Below are positions 1 through 5,974 of a stretch of DNA of 6,704 bases, piece after piece. The stretch covers positions 1 to 6,704 of the forward strand of contig JAFDYP010000491.1 of the NCBI GenBank assembly GCA_018267355.1, written 5' to 3'. The notes beneath the pieces were generated by a model. The model searched no databases, was not told the DNA's origin, and saw nothing but the letters and a program-made list of their open reading frames with translations. The translations under genes were made by a program, and so were the position numbers. Every line of letters starts with the position of its first letter. Positions within the stretch are counted from its first letter, which is position 1. The stretch comes from Bacteroidota bacterium (lineage in GTDB: Bacteria; Bacteroidota; Bacteroidia; Chitinophagales; LD1).

Positions 1-190
1 ATACACATATTCCCCCATACGTCCCCACCCCTCTCCAGTCGAAAAACGACTCCCTCACCGGCCCGGATCAGCCCCACCGACACCCATACACATAGCCATA
101 TCACCCATATGAGCCTAAGCCCATACAGTCGGAAAACTTGCCCTAAAGGTCATGGATTGTCCGTAGTCCGTGGTCAGTCGTCCTACCCCC
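1..190. other. Non-coding tail downstream of the bactofilin gene
   Basis: No convincing gene is visible here on either strand. The plus strand is C-rich and has several scattered CCATA-type words (near 15-20, 83-90, 95-102, 104-111 and 120-128). It contains a small perfect stem-loop at 37-51 (AGTCG, five A, CGACT) and two near-identical 12-mers 90 bases apart (CAGTCGAAAAAC at 36-47, CAGTCGGAAAAC at 126-137). The end next to the bactofilin stop codon is a heptanucleotide array (157-184). I see no T-rich intrinsic terminator for the bactofilin operon, so transcription may continue past the window edge. In other Bacteroidota, as I recall, atpZ and ATP synthase genes can follow this gene pair; nothing here confirms that. 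Confidence 0.6.
157..184. repeat. Heptanucleotide tandem array, consensus TNGTCCG
   Basis: Four consecutive 7-base units read TTGTCCG, TAGTCCG, TGGTCAG and TCGTCCT. The array ends six bases before the bactofilin stop codon, so it lies in the 3' untranslated part of that operon. The 7-base period resembles the short tandemly repeated repetitive sequences known from cyanobacterial intergenic regions. A second array with a different unit lies at 6553-6580. Confidence 0.65.
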
Positions 191-628
191 TTAGATCGCC
201 TTACTCATCGGGCGGACGTCGTTGGTGGTGGAGGTCTTGGTATAGCCACTCTCGTCCTGGCGGGAGACCTGTATGCCCATGGTACACTTGCCGTTAAACT
301 TAGCGCCCTCCTCTACTACCAGCTTCTTGATCACAATATCGCCATTGACGAAGGAGGTCTTGCTCAGGATCAGCAGGTCGGCCACCTCCACGCGGCCGTT
401 GATACGGCCCTCTACGTAGGCGTTTTCGCTGCGTATGTCGCCATCTATCTGGCCGGTAGCGCCGAGCACGATCTTGCCCTTGCTGATCACATTGCCGCGT
501 ACGCGGCCGTCTATACGGATATCTGCGTCTGAGTTGATCTCGCCCTCTATCACGGTGCCCTGGCCGAGCTGGTTCATGGCCTTGGGGTTGAGGGCTGTGG
601 TTCCTTCCTTCTTGCTGAATACTGACAT
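191..628 (-). CDS. Bactofilin (polymer-forming cytoskeletal protein, DUF583)
   Basis: This 145-residue protein belongs to the bactofilins, cytoplasmic proteins that polymerise without nucleotide into membrane-associated filaments and recruit envelope enzymes. The core, about residues 24-118, shows the right-handed beta-helix pattern: hydrophobic strands separated by Gly-acidic/basic-hydrophobic turns (IEGEI 27-31, IDGRV 39-43, IDGDI 61-65, VEGRI 72-76, VNGDI 94-98), roughly one rung per 17 residues. The flanks are short and polar, and the C-tail (120-145) is Ser/Thr-rich and probably disordered. The N-terminus MSVFSKKEG fits the short hydrophobic-plus-lysine peptide by which many bactofilins bind the membrane; that role is inferred. 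It starts 16 bases after the M23 peptidase stop codon, so the two are probably co-transcribed, as in other bacteria where the peptidase partners the filament. No Shine-Dalgarno sequence is evident, as usual in Bacteroidota. The length is typical for the family. Confidence 0.93.
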   Translation of the reverse strand: MSVFSKKEGTTALNPKAMNQLGQGTVIEGEINSDADIRIDGRVRGNVISKGKIVLGATGQIDGDIRSENAYVEGRINGRVEVADLLILSKTSFVNGDIVIKKLVVEEGAKFNGKCTMGIQVSRQDESGYTKTSTTNDVRPMSKAI

Positions 629-644
629 AAGCGCCTGTTTCTGT

Positions 645-1523
645 TTAGTTAAAGATCACGTAGTCACGTGGGTTCAGGCTGGTGCCGCCGTGCCATATCT
701 CAAAGTGGAGATGAGGGCCGGAGCTGAGCTCGCCGGTAGAGCCGACGGCCGCGATGACATCGCCCGCATGGACGAAGTTACCAACATTCTTGAATATTTT
801 AGAATTATGCTTGTAGATGCTGACAATGTTGTCTTTATGCTGTATAGCTACCACATATCCGTACTCGGCAGACCAGCCGCTGCTGATGATGGTGCCGTCC
901 AGCGTGGCCTTGACGGGAGCGTCGGCCTTGGCGGCTACATCTATGCCGTAGTGCTCTGCCTGCGGGTCATACTCCTCTGTGACATAGCCCTCTACCGGGG
1001 CAAAGAAGTGGAACTGCCCCAGCTGGGCGCCGGCACCGGACTTTTTGTCCTTATAGTTCAGCGCGTAGCTCTCCTCCTCGTCTACGTCCTTGCGGAGCTG
1101 CATCTCGTCCTCACTCGGAGCGCCGATGGTGCGGCTGGTGTCGGTAGAGTTGAGCCTTTTGACCGGAGGTACGTGGCCGGAGGTGTCGGGGCTGCCGCTG
1201 ACGACTTTGGCTATATCGTCCAGATAGAGGGCGCGCTGCTCCAGCTGCTGCTCCAGTGAGTCGGTGCGAAAGGTGAGGGCCACGATCTGAGAGCGGTAGT
1301 TGTAGTCGCCAAAGCCGGGGATGAAGTACTTGAGCGGGGTGTAGATGATGGCGCTGGCGGTGAGCATGACCAGCACCACGGCTATGGTACTGATGAATAC
1401 CCAGACATTCATACGGGTGAGCGTGAGGGAGAACTTCTCCTCAAAGGTCTCGTCATTCAGCACTACGAACCTGAACTTGTTCTTCAGGGTACTGTCGCGG
1501 CGTGTTTTGATGCGGTCGGCCAT
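645..1523 (-). CDS. Membrane-anchored M23 (LytM-type) peptidoglycan endopeptidase
   Basis: This 292-residue protein is predicted to cut peptide cross-links in peptidoglycan. Residues 1-38 are a basic cytoplasmic tail, about 39-64 form one transmembrane helix (VWVFISTIAVVLVML), 85-105 look helical or coiled-coil, and 110-168 form an acidic linker. The C-terminal M23 domain spans about 170-288. All active-site elements are present: HYGID (zinc ligands H191, D195), H239 in YKHN, and HLH (catalytic H271, zinc ligand H273) after the AVGSTG loop. An enzymatically active rather than degenerate LytM protein is therefore expected. The start at 1523 is preferred over an in-frame ATG at 1574, because the extra 17 residues would be encoded by a REP-like intergenic repeat and MADRIKTRR is a normal N-terminus. 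The bactofilin gene follows at once. Active M23 enzymes with one membrane helix encoded next to bactofilins (Csd1/CcmA in Helicobacter, LmdC/BacA in stalked alphaproteobacteria) shape the cell; a similar role here is inference. Confidence 0.93.
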   Translation of the reverse strand: MADRIKTRRDSTLKNKFRFVVLNDETFEEKFSLTLTRMNVWVFISTIAVVLVMLTASAIIYTPLKYFIPGFGDYNYRSQIVALTFRTDSLEQQLEQRALYLDDIAKVVSGSPDTSGHVPPVKRLNSTDTSRTIGAPSEDEMQLRKDVDEEESYALNYKDKKSGAGAQLGQFHFFAPVEGYVTEEYDPQAEHYGIDVAAKADAPVKATLDGTIISSGWSAEYGYVVAIQHKDNIVSIYKHNSKIFKNVGNFVHAGDVIAAVGSTGELSSGPHLHFEIWHGGTSLNPRDYVIFN

Positions 1524-1536
1524 GTTTATAATACAA

Positions 1537-1561
1537 CCCCTAAATCCCCTGAAGGGGACTT
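1537..1561 (-). repeat. REP-like palindromic element, copy A (inverted)
   Basis: Read on the minus strand, this 25-base element matches copy B (1619-1643) at 21 of 25 positions, and all four differences are transitions. It carries its own hairpin, CCCC-TGAA-GGGG (1546-1557). It ends 13 bases from the M23 gene start and therefore sits in that gene's promoter or leader region. Head-to-head pairs like this resemble REP/BIME elements mobilised by RAYT (TnpA-REP) transposases; no such gene is in the window. Confidence 0.75.
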
Positions 1562-1575
1562 TAGAAGCAGCCACC

Positions 1576-1601
1576 TGTATCCCCGAAAGGACTTGAAAAG
1601 C
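1576..1601 (-). repeat. Decayed third copy of the REP-like element
   Basis: The stretch TATCCCCGAAAGGACTT followed by GAAAAGC parallels copy A together with its flank (AATCCCCTGAAGGGGACTT, then TAGAAGC), with small deletions in the hairpin. It has the same orientation as copy A and lies between copies A and B. The resemblance was judged by eye and could partly be chance. Confidence 0.4.
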
Positions 1602-1618
1602 TGGCCGCGCCTGTATTT

Positions 1619-1643
1619 AAGCCCCCTTTAGGGGGTTTGGGGG
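1619..1643 (+). repeat. REP-like palindromic element, copy B
   Basis: This 25-base element has a perfect internal hairpin, CCCCC-TTTA-GGGGG (1622-1635), followed by TTTGGGGG. It is inverted relative to copy A. In a plus-strand transcript the two copies could pair at 24 of 25 positions if G-U pairs are allowed, enclosing a 57-base loop. The T-run directly after it (1646-1651) also lets the hairpin act as a weak plus-strand terminator or attenuator ahead of the lipoprotein gene; that role is inference. Confidence 0.75.
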
Positions 1644-1665
1644 CATTTTTTCGGTCAAAATGTAA

Positions 1666-1673
1666 TAAATTCG
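1666..1673 (+). promoter_or_regulatory. Candidate Bacteroidota -7 box for the sprE-like gene
   Basis: TAAATTCG matches the Bacteroidota -7 consensus TANNTTTG at five of the six fixed positions and would give a leader of about 40 bases before the ATG at 1721. The -33 element is not convincing: the nearest TTTG (1636-1639) is 26 bases upstream, which is too far. If this is real, the REP-like pair lies upstream of the transcript. Confidence 0.28.
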
Positions 1674-1720
1674 TTCTTTTACAGTTATTCACTGAACCTG
1701 CAGGCTATAGGTATGTCCCT

Positions 1721-4700
1721 ATGCGCCGCTTGGCTTATAAAAGACTTAAAACTTTGCGCTTCACGAAAGTAGTAATATTTGCAGCATTTTGGGGGTTGCT
1801 TTTGCTGGCCGGGTGCTCTACGACCAACCATGCTCCGCTCCCATCGATGGTGTATCACGATATCACGGGGCACTACAATGCCTACTTCAACGCCAATGAG
1901 CGGCTGAAGGCGGTCTACGTGACCATGGACAAGACCCACAAGGACAACTACAAAGAGATCCTCCCACTCTACACCTACTCTGACCCCAAGGAGGCCAGCG
2001 CCGTATCAGGTGAGCTGGATGAGATAGAGAAGCACCTGACCAACTCCGTGCAGATCCACAAGGTGTCAAACTGGGCTGATGATGACTTTCTGATGATGGG
2101 CAAGGCTGTCTATATCAAGGGCAACTATGAGCGCGCGCAGAGCTTTTTCAAATATACCACCACTGAGTACAAGAACGGTGTAGACTACGTGAAAGAGCGC
2201 AAGAAAGAAGGCAAGAACGCCAAGCCTACGCTGAAGAGAAAGCCTGTCAAGAAGCCAAAATTTGTACAGAAGCTGGACGAGAAGGGCAACATGATACTGG
2301 TGAAAGTGGACGAGCGTCCATCATACACCCTGATGATACACGAGCCTGCCCGTGCCGAGGCGCTGCTCTGGCTGGCCAAGAGCTATGCTGCGCAGAAGAA
2401 GTTTGTAGAGGCGGCATCGGTGATACAGTTTGCCCGGTCGGATGATAAGTTTTACAAGAACCTCGATAAGGAGCTGGAGGCTACCGAGGCCGAGATCTTT
2501 CTCCGTCAGAAGAACTACCACGACGCCATCAAGCCGCTGGAGACCTACGTAGGCTTGGAGAAAAAGAAGCTGAAGAAGGTAAGGCCGCTCTTCATCCTCG
2601 CGCAGCTCTATGAGCGCAGTGGCGACTACAAGAAGGCCTCAGACTACTACCGGCTCGTGCTGAAGAACAGGCCTAACTACGACATGGAGTTCTATGCCAA
2701 GATCAACCGCGCCAAGCTGGGCAGCAAGGGTGGCAACTCTGATGATATCCGCAAGCTGCTGACGCAGATGAGCCGCGATGGCAAGTACAAAGACTACTAT
2801 GACCAGATCTGGTATGAGCTGGGTATGATCGCCCTGAATGGTAACGACCGCACGCTGGCGCGCAAAGACTTTCAGAAATCGGTAGCCCTCTCTACCAAGA
2901 ATGCTGACCAGAAGGCCCTCTCCTATCTCAAGCTGGCACAGATGGACTATGAGGACGAGGCCTACGTGACCTCAAAGTACTACTACGATACGACCATGCA
3001 GAATATGGCCAAGGAGGATACCTCCTACGCGGCGGTAGAGAGCCGTGACAAGACCCTGGCCAAGCTGGTAAAGCAGATAGACATCATCACCACTGAGGAT
3101 AGCCTTCAGCGCATAGCCGGCATGTCTGATGCGGACCGCCTGAAGTTCATACACAAGCTGCTGGATCAGAAACAGAAGGAGGCTGACGCCAAAGAAGCCG
3201 GCAAAGGCATCAAGGGTGTCAACTCTGATTTTATCAAGCCGGGTGCCGGTCAGGCCCCGCCGCCTACAGATGACCCGGCCAATCAGTTTTACTTTTACAA
3301 CGTGACTGCCAAAGGCAATGGCTATAGCGAGTTTGTGAGAAAGTGGGGACGCCGCAAGCTGGAAGATAACTGGCGCCGTAAGGATAAGAGCATCTCCAGC
3401 GAGACCACCGACGCCACAGACTCTGCCAAGGCGAAATCTGACTCACTGGCAGCTACCATCACACCGGGTTCTGAAGATGACAAAATGCTGGCCGGCCTGC
3501 CCCTCACACCGGAGAAACTGCAGAAGTCTAACGACAAACTGGTAGATGCCTACTATCAGGTAGGTACGGTGTATAAAGACGACCTGCAGGCCTACCGCAA
3601 GGCGATCAATGCCTTTGATGAGCTAAACAGGCGATTCCCGGGCAATAAGCTGGAGCTGGAGAGCTGGTACCAGCTATACCTGCTGGAGGGCAAGACAAAG
3701 AATAACAACAAGGCCGAACTGTATAAGAATAAGATACTAGAGAAATACCCAGACAGCAAGATAGCCCAGTACCTCAAGAATCCTGAGTACCTGGCACAGG
3801 AGCAGAAGAAGCAGAACTCGCTGAGTGACTACTACGATGCGGCATACAATGACTATGCTACCGGCATGTATGCCTCTGCCGAGCAAAAGATAGCCGAGGT
3901 AGATGCACAGTTCAAAGAGAATCAAATCAGGGCCAAGTTTGACCTGCTCAATGCACAGGTACTGGCCAAGGAAAACCGCCTGGGAGACTACGTGCAGGCG
4001 CTGAATAAAGTGATCACAAAGTATCCCGGCACGCCTGAGAAGGATGTAGCACAGACCTGGCTGAATAAACTCAACAGCTCCAAGCTGCCACAAGTGGATA
4101 TCAGCAAGCTGCCAAAGGACTCCCTGGATGAAGCAGCGGAAATGGCCAGTGCGCCGGTATTCACAGATACTACCGGCAATGCAGACTTCCTCAGCAAGGT
4201 GCAGTCTCAGCGGCCAAAGACCGATGCCGTGACCGCAGATGCTGCGACCAAGCCGGGCAAAACTGCCGGCAAGCCTGATACCAAACCGGTAACTGCGGCA
4301 AAGGACACCACACCTGCCAAACCATACGTACCGCTGACCAAAGCAGAGGCTATGGACAGCGCTATCAAAGCACGCAAAGCGATACAGGACTCTATCATCG
4401 CAAAAAACATAGCTGACCGCAAGGCCAAGCAGGACTCACTGGCTGCTTTGGCTGCCGCAAAGAAGGCCGCACAGGACTCTATCATAGCGCACAATATAGC
4501 TGTGCGCCAGGCACGCCAGGACTCCATAGCCGCCGCCAACGCGGCCAAGCAAAAAGCACGTGAAGAAGCGATCGCAAAGAACATAGCAGACAAGAAAGCA
4601 CGCCAGGACTCTATCGCTGCAGCGCAGGCTGCCAAATCCGGCGCTGCGGGTAGCAAGACCGGCGCCAAGACCGGCAATACTGCTGCACAGGATTCGCTGA

Positions 4701-5821
4701 ATGCACTCGTCGCTGCGCGCAAGGCGAAACAGGATAGTATGATAGCGCATACCGCTGCGCTGAAGAAGGCTGCACAGGACTCTATAGACCGCCGCATAGC
4801 CGCCCGCAAGGCGCTGCAGGATTCGCTCAATGCAGCCAAGAATGCTGCCATCAAGGCCCGGCAGGATTCTATCAATGCAAAACTCGCTGCAAAGAAAGCT
4901 ACGCAAGACTCTATCGCCGCAGCTAAAGCGGGTATAGATAAAGCAAAGCAGGACTCTATCAATGCAAAGAAGGGTATCAAGCCTGCAGCTACACCTGCAG
5001 AAACCCCTGCTGCCAATAGGCCTAAAACGCTACAGGAGCGCAGGGACTCTATGCTGGCTGCCAGAGCCAAGGACTCCATAGAGCACAAAAATACCGCCGG
5101 CAGGCCCAAGACCCTGCAAGAGCGCAGGGACTCTATGCTCGCAGCACGCGCCAAAGACTCACTCGAGCGCAAAAATGCGACCGGTCATCCTAAGACCCTG
5201 CAGGAACGCAGGGACTCTATGCTGGCTGCACATGCTGCACACCTGAAAGACTCTATAGACGCTGCTGCGAAGAAGCCGGCGACTAAACCTGCTGCCAAGC
5301 CTGAGACCAAACCAGTGGTGAAGGAAGCTCCGAAGACTACACCTGCCACTGCACCTAAGACTACTCCAAAGGATACTGTCAAACCTGCCGCGCCTAAGGC
5401 ACAGGCTACTCCGCTGGCACAGAGACCGGCATTTGACAGTGATACGACGGTGGCCATGTATGGCAAAATGGATAATGCACCGCATGGCGTCGTGATCTGG
5501 TTTCTCGATCCGACAGCGTACAATAGCTCCGTGAGCAGTGCGATAGATAAGTTTGATGCGGAGAACGGCTACACCACCACTACTACACGCGGTGTAGACA
5601 TAGACAAGGATAGCAAGCTGATCAATATCAAATCATTTAAGGATAAGGATGCGGCCATGGCATACGTAGCTGCACTGCGTGCGAAGATGAAAGAAGTGCT
5701 TCCTGCCCTGAGTGATGACCAGTACTTCATAGGCGCTATCTCTACGCTAAACTACTCCACCCTCGTAGGTAGCAAGGCGATCAATAACTATCGCCACTTC
5801 TACAGAGAAAACTATAAGTAA
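1721..5821 (+). CDS. sprE: SprE/PorW-family TPR lipoprotein of the type IX secretion system
   Basis: This 1366-residue outer-membrane lipoprotein belongs to the SprE (gliding) / PorW family, which supports type IX secretion by linking the trans-envelope core to later parts of the machine. The start at 1721 gives a proper lipoprotein signal: basic MRRLAYKRLK, a hydrophobic stretch, and lipobox LAGC with acylated C32. An upstream in-frame ATG (1637) lies inside a REP-like repeat. Residues 33-40 lack the acidic surface-export signal, suggesting a periplasm-facing protein. TPR-like helices cover about 120-150, 212-318, 361-426 and 609-772. A Lys-rich insertion lies at 157-181. A Pro/Lys/Thr linker (833-870) leads to an Ala/Lys helical repeat region (874-1085), three 28-residue repeats (1100-1180) and a second Pro/Lys linker (1184-1236). 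A conserved-looking C-terminal domain (1237-1366) ends the protein. It is clearly longer than the SprE and PorW proteins I remember (roughly 600-900 residues), mainly because of the 833-1236 insertion. The family call is confident, the role of the insertion unknown. Confidence 0.85.
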   Translation: MRRLAYKRLKTLRFTKVVIFAAFWGLLLLAGCSTTNHAPLPSMVYHDITGHYNAYFNANERLKAVYVTMDKTHKDNYKEILPLYTYSDPKEASAVSGELDEIEKHLTNSVQIHKVSNWADDDFLMMGKAVYIKGNYERAQSFFKYTTTEYKNGVDYVKERKKEGKNAKPTLKRKPVKKPKFVQKLDEKGNMILVKVDERPSYTLMIHEPARAEALLWLAKSYAAQKKFVEAASVIQFARSDDKFYKNLDKELEATEAEIFLRQKNYHDAIKPLETYVGLEKKKLKKVRPLFILAQLYERSGDYKKASDYYRLVLKNRPNYDMEFYAKINRAKLGSKGGNSDDIRKLLTQMSRDGKYKDYYDQIWYELGMIALNGNDRTLARKDFQKSVALSTKNADQKALSYLKLAQMDYEDEAYVTSKYYYDTTMQNMAKEDTSYAAVESRDKTLAKLVKQIDIITTEDSLQRIAGMSDADRLKFIHKLLDQKQKEADAKEAGKGIKGVNSDFIKPGAGQAPPPTDDPANQFYFYNVTAKGNGYSEFVRKWGRRKLEDNWRRKDKSISSETTDATDSAKAKSDSLAATITPGSEDDKMLAGLPLTPEKLQKSNDKLVDAYYQVGTVYKDDLQAYRKAINAFDELNRRFPGNKLELESWYQLYLLEGKTKNNNKAELYKNKILEKYPDSKIAQYLKNPEYLAQEQKKQNSLSDYYDAAYNDYATGMYASAEQKIAEVDAQFKENQIRAKFDLLNAQVLAKENRLGDYVQALNKVITKYPGTPEKDVAQTWLNKLNSSKLPQVDISKLPKDSLDEAAEMASAPVFTDTTGNADFLSKVQSQRPKTDAVTADAATKPGKTAGKPDTKPVTAAKDTTPAKPYVPLTKAEAMDSAIKARKAIQDSIIAKNIADRKAKQDSLAALAAAKKAAQDSIIAHNIAVRQARQDSIAAANAAKQKAREEAIAKNIADKKARQDSIAAAQAAKSGAAGSKTGAKTGNTAAQDSLNALVAARKAKQDSMIAHTAALKKAAQDSIDRRIAARKALQDSLNAAKNAAIKARQDSINAKLAAKKATQDSIAAAKAGIDKAKQDSINAKKGIKPAATPAETPAANRPKTLQERRDSMLAARAKDSIEHKNTAGRPKTLQERRDSMLAARAKDSLERKNATGHPKTLQERRDSMLAAHAAHLKDSIDAAAKKPATKPAAKPETKPVVKEAPKTTPATAPKTTPKDTVKPAAPKAQATPLAQRPAFDSDTTVAMYGKMDNAPHGVVIWFLDPTAYNSSVSSAIDKFDAENGYTTTTTRGVDIDKDSKLINIKSFKDKDAAMAYVAALRAKMKEVLPALSDDQYFIGAISTLNYSTLVGSKAINNYRHFYRENYK
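4340..4975 (+). repeat. Coding repeat: Ala/Lys rods with QDS every 14-15 residues
   Basis: Residues 874-1085 of the SprE-like protein. Gln of QDS stands at 889, 904, 918, 933, then (after a degenerate REEA slot at 948) 962, and again at 990, 1004, 1019, 1033, 1048, 1062 and 1077, so steps alternate 14 and 15. An extra MDS occurs at 878. The composition (Ala, Lys, Arg, Gln, no Pro, few Gly) predicts continuous alpha helix. A Gly/Ser/Thr hinge at 973-987 splits it into two rods of about 100 residues. Serine of QDS is encoded by TCT, TCA, TCC, TCG and AGT, so the motif is kept at protein level rather than by recent DNA duplication. Confidence 0.9.
5018..5260 (+). repeat. Coding repeat: three 28-residue tandem units (RPKTLQERRDSMLAA)
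   Basis: Units start at residues 1100, 1128 and 1156 (DNA 5018, 5102, 5186). The first two are identical over their first 20 residues, yet 11 of those 20 codons differ, all silently. The third changes R1 to H, keeps residues 2-15, then diverges and is shortened to 25 residues (1156-1180) with a two-residue insertion before KDSID. Each unit carries two D-S dipeptides. Predicted structure is short helices separated by Gly/Pro joints. Confidence 0.92.
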
Positions 5822-5906
5822 TCGGTCCCTTTGCCATGCTAAGTGTACCGAGTCCTTTGGAGTGCAGCGTCTTTACCAATCATGATGTGCCTATTGGCAT
5901 GCACAG

Positions 5907-5936
5907 GTCATCTGCGCCGGGACGGACCCGGATGAC
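5907..5936. terminator. Possible stem-loop between convergent genes
   Basis: GTCAT (5907-5911) pairs with ATGAC (5932-5936) and CCGGG (5917-5921) with CCCGG (5927-5931), around loop ACGGA and with a five-base bulge on one arm. It lies in the 153-base gap between the converging sprE-like and phosphatase genes, where a bidirectional terminator would be expected. Neither side has a run of T, so this is only a candidate structure. The rest of 5822-5974 shows nothing else I can name. Confidence 0.3.
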
Positions 5937-5974
5937 AAAAGTCTTAATACGAGCTTTAGGATGAAGTATGAAAT

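Noticed and set aside
37..51. Stem-loop AGTCG-AAAAA-CGACT as terminator of the bactofilin operon
   Set aside because: The stem has only five pairs, the run of T lies in the loop on the minus strand rather than after the stem, and it is 140 bases from the stop codon.
3..150. A minus-strand open stretch running off the left edge with a hydrophobic segment (IWVIWLCVWVSVGL)
   Set aside because: The apparent membrane segment comes from TATGGGTG-like repeated words, there is no ATG start, and it does not resemble AtpZ, the neighbour I would expect here. Too weak to call.
435..1259. A 274-codon open frame on the plus strand
   Set aside because: It overlaps the bactofilin and M23 genes antisense. 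Both of those have clear domains and catalytic residues, whereas this frame resembles nothing recognisable.
1654..1668. Minus-strand TACATTTTG as a -7 promoter box for the M23 gene
   Set aside because: It has one extra base relative to TANNTTTG, no -33 element at the right distance, and would create a leader crossing all REP-like copies. Chance match is likely.
4207..5172. A 321-codon open frame on the minus strand, rich in Ser, Ala and Cys
   Set aside because: It lies wholly antisense to the Ala/Lys/QDS repeats; the repetitive codons (GCN, AAG, CAGGACTCT) rarely create stops in that frame. Its sequence is just the repeat read backwards and has no start context.
4340..5260. Repeat region as a CRISPR-like or mobile DNA repeat
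   Set aside because: The periodicity is in the protein, with variable synonymous codons and an uninterrupted reading frame; there are no constant DNA repeats with unique spacers.
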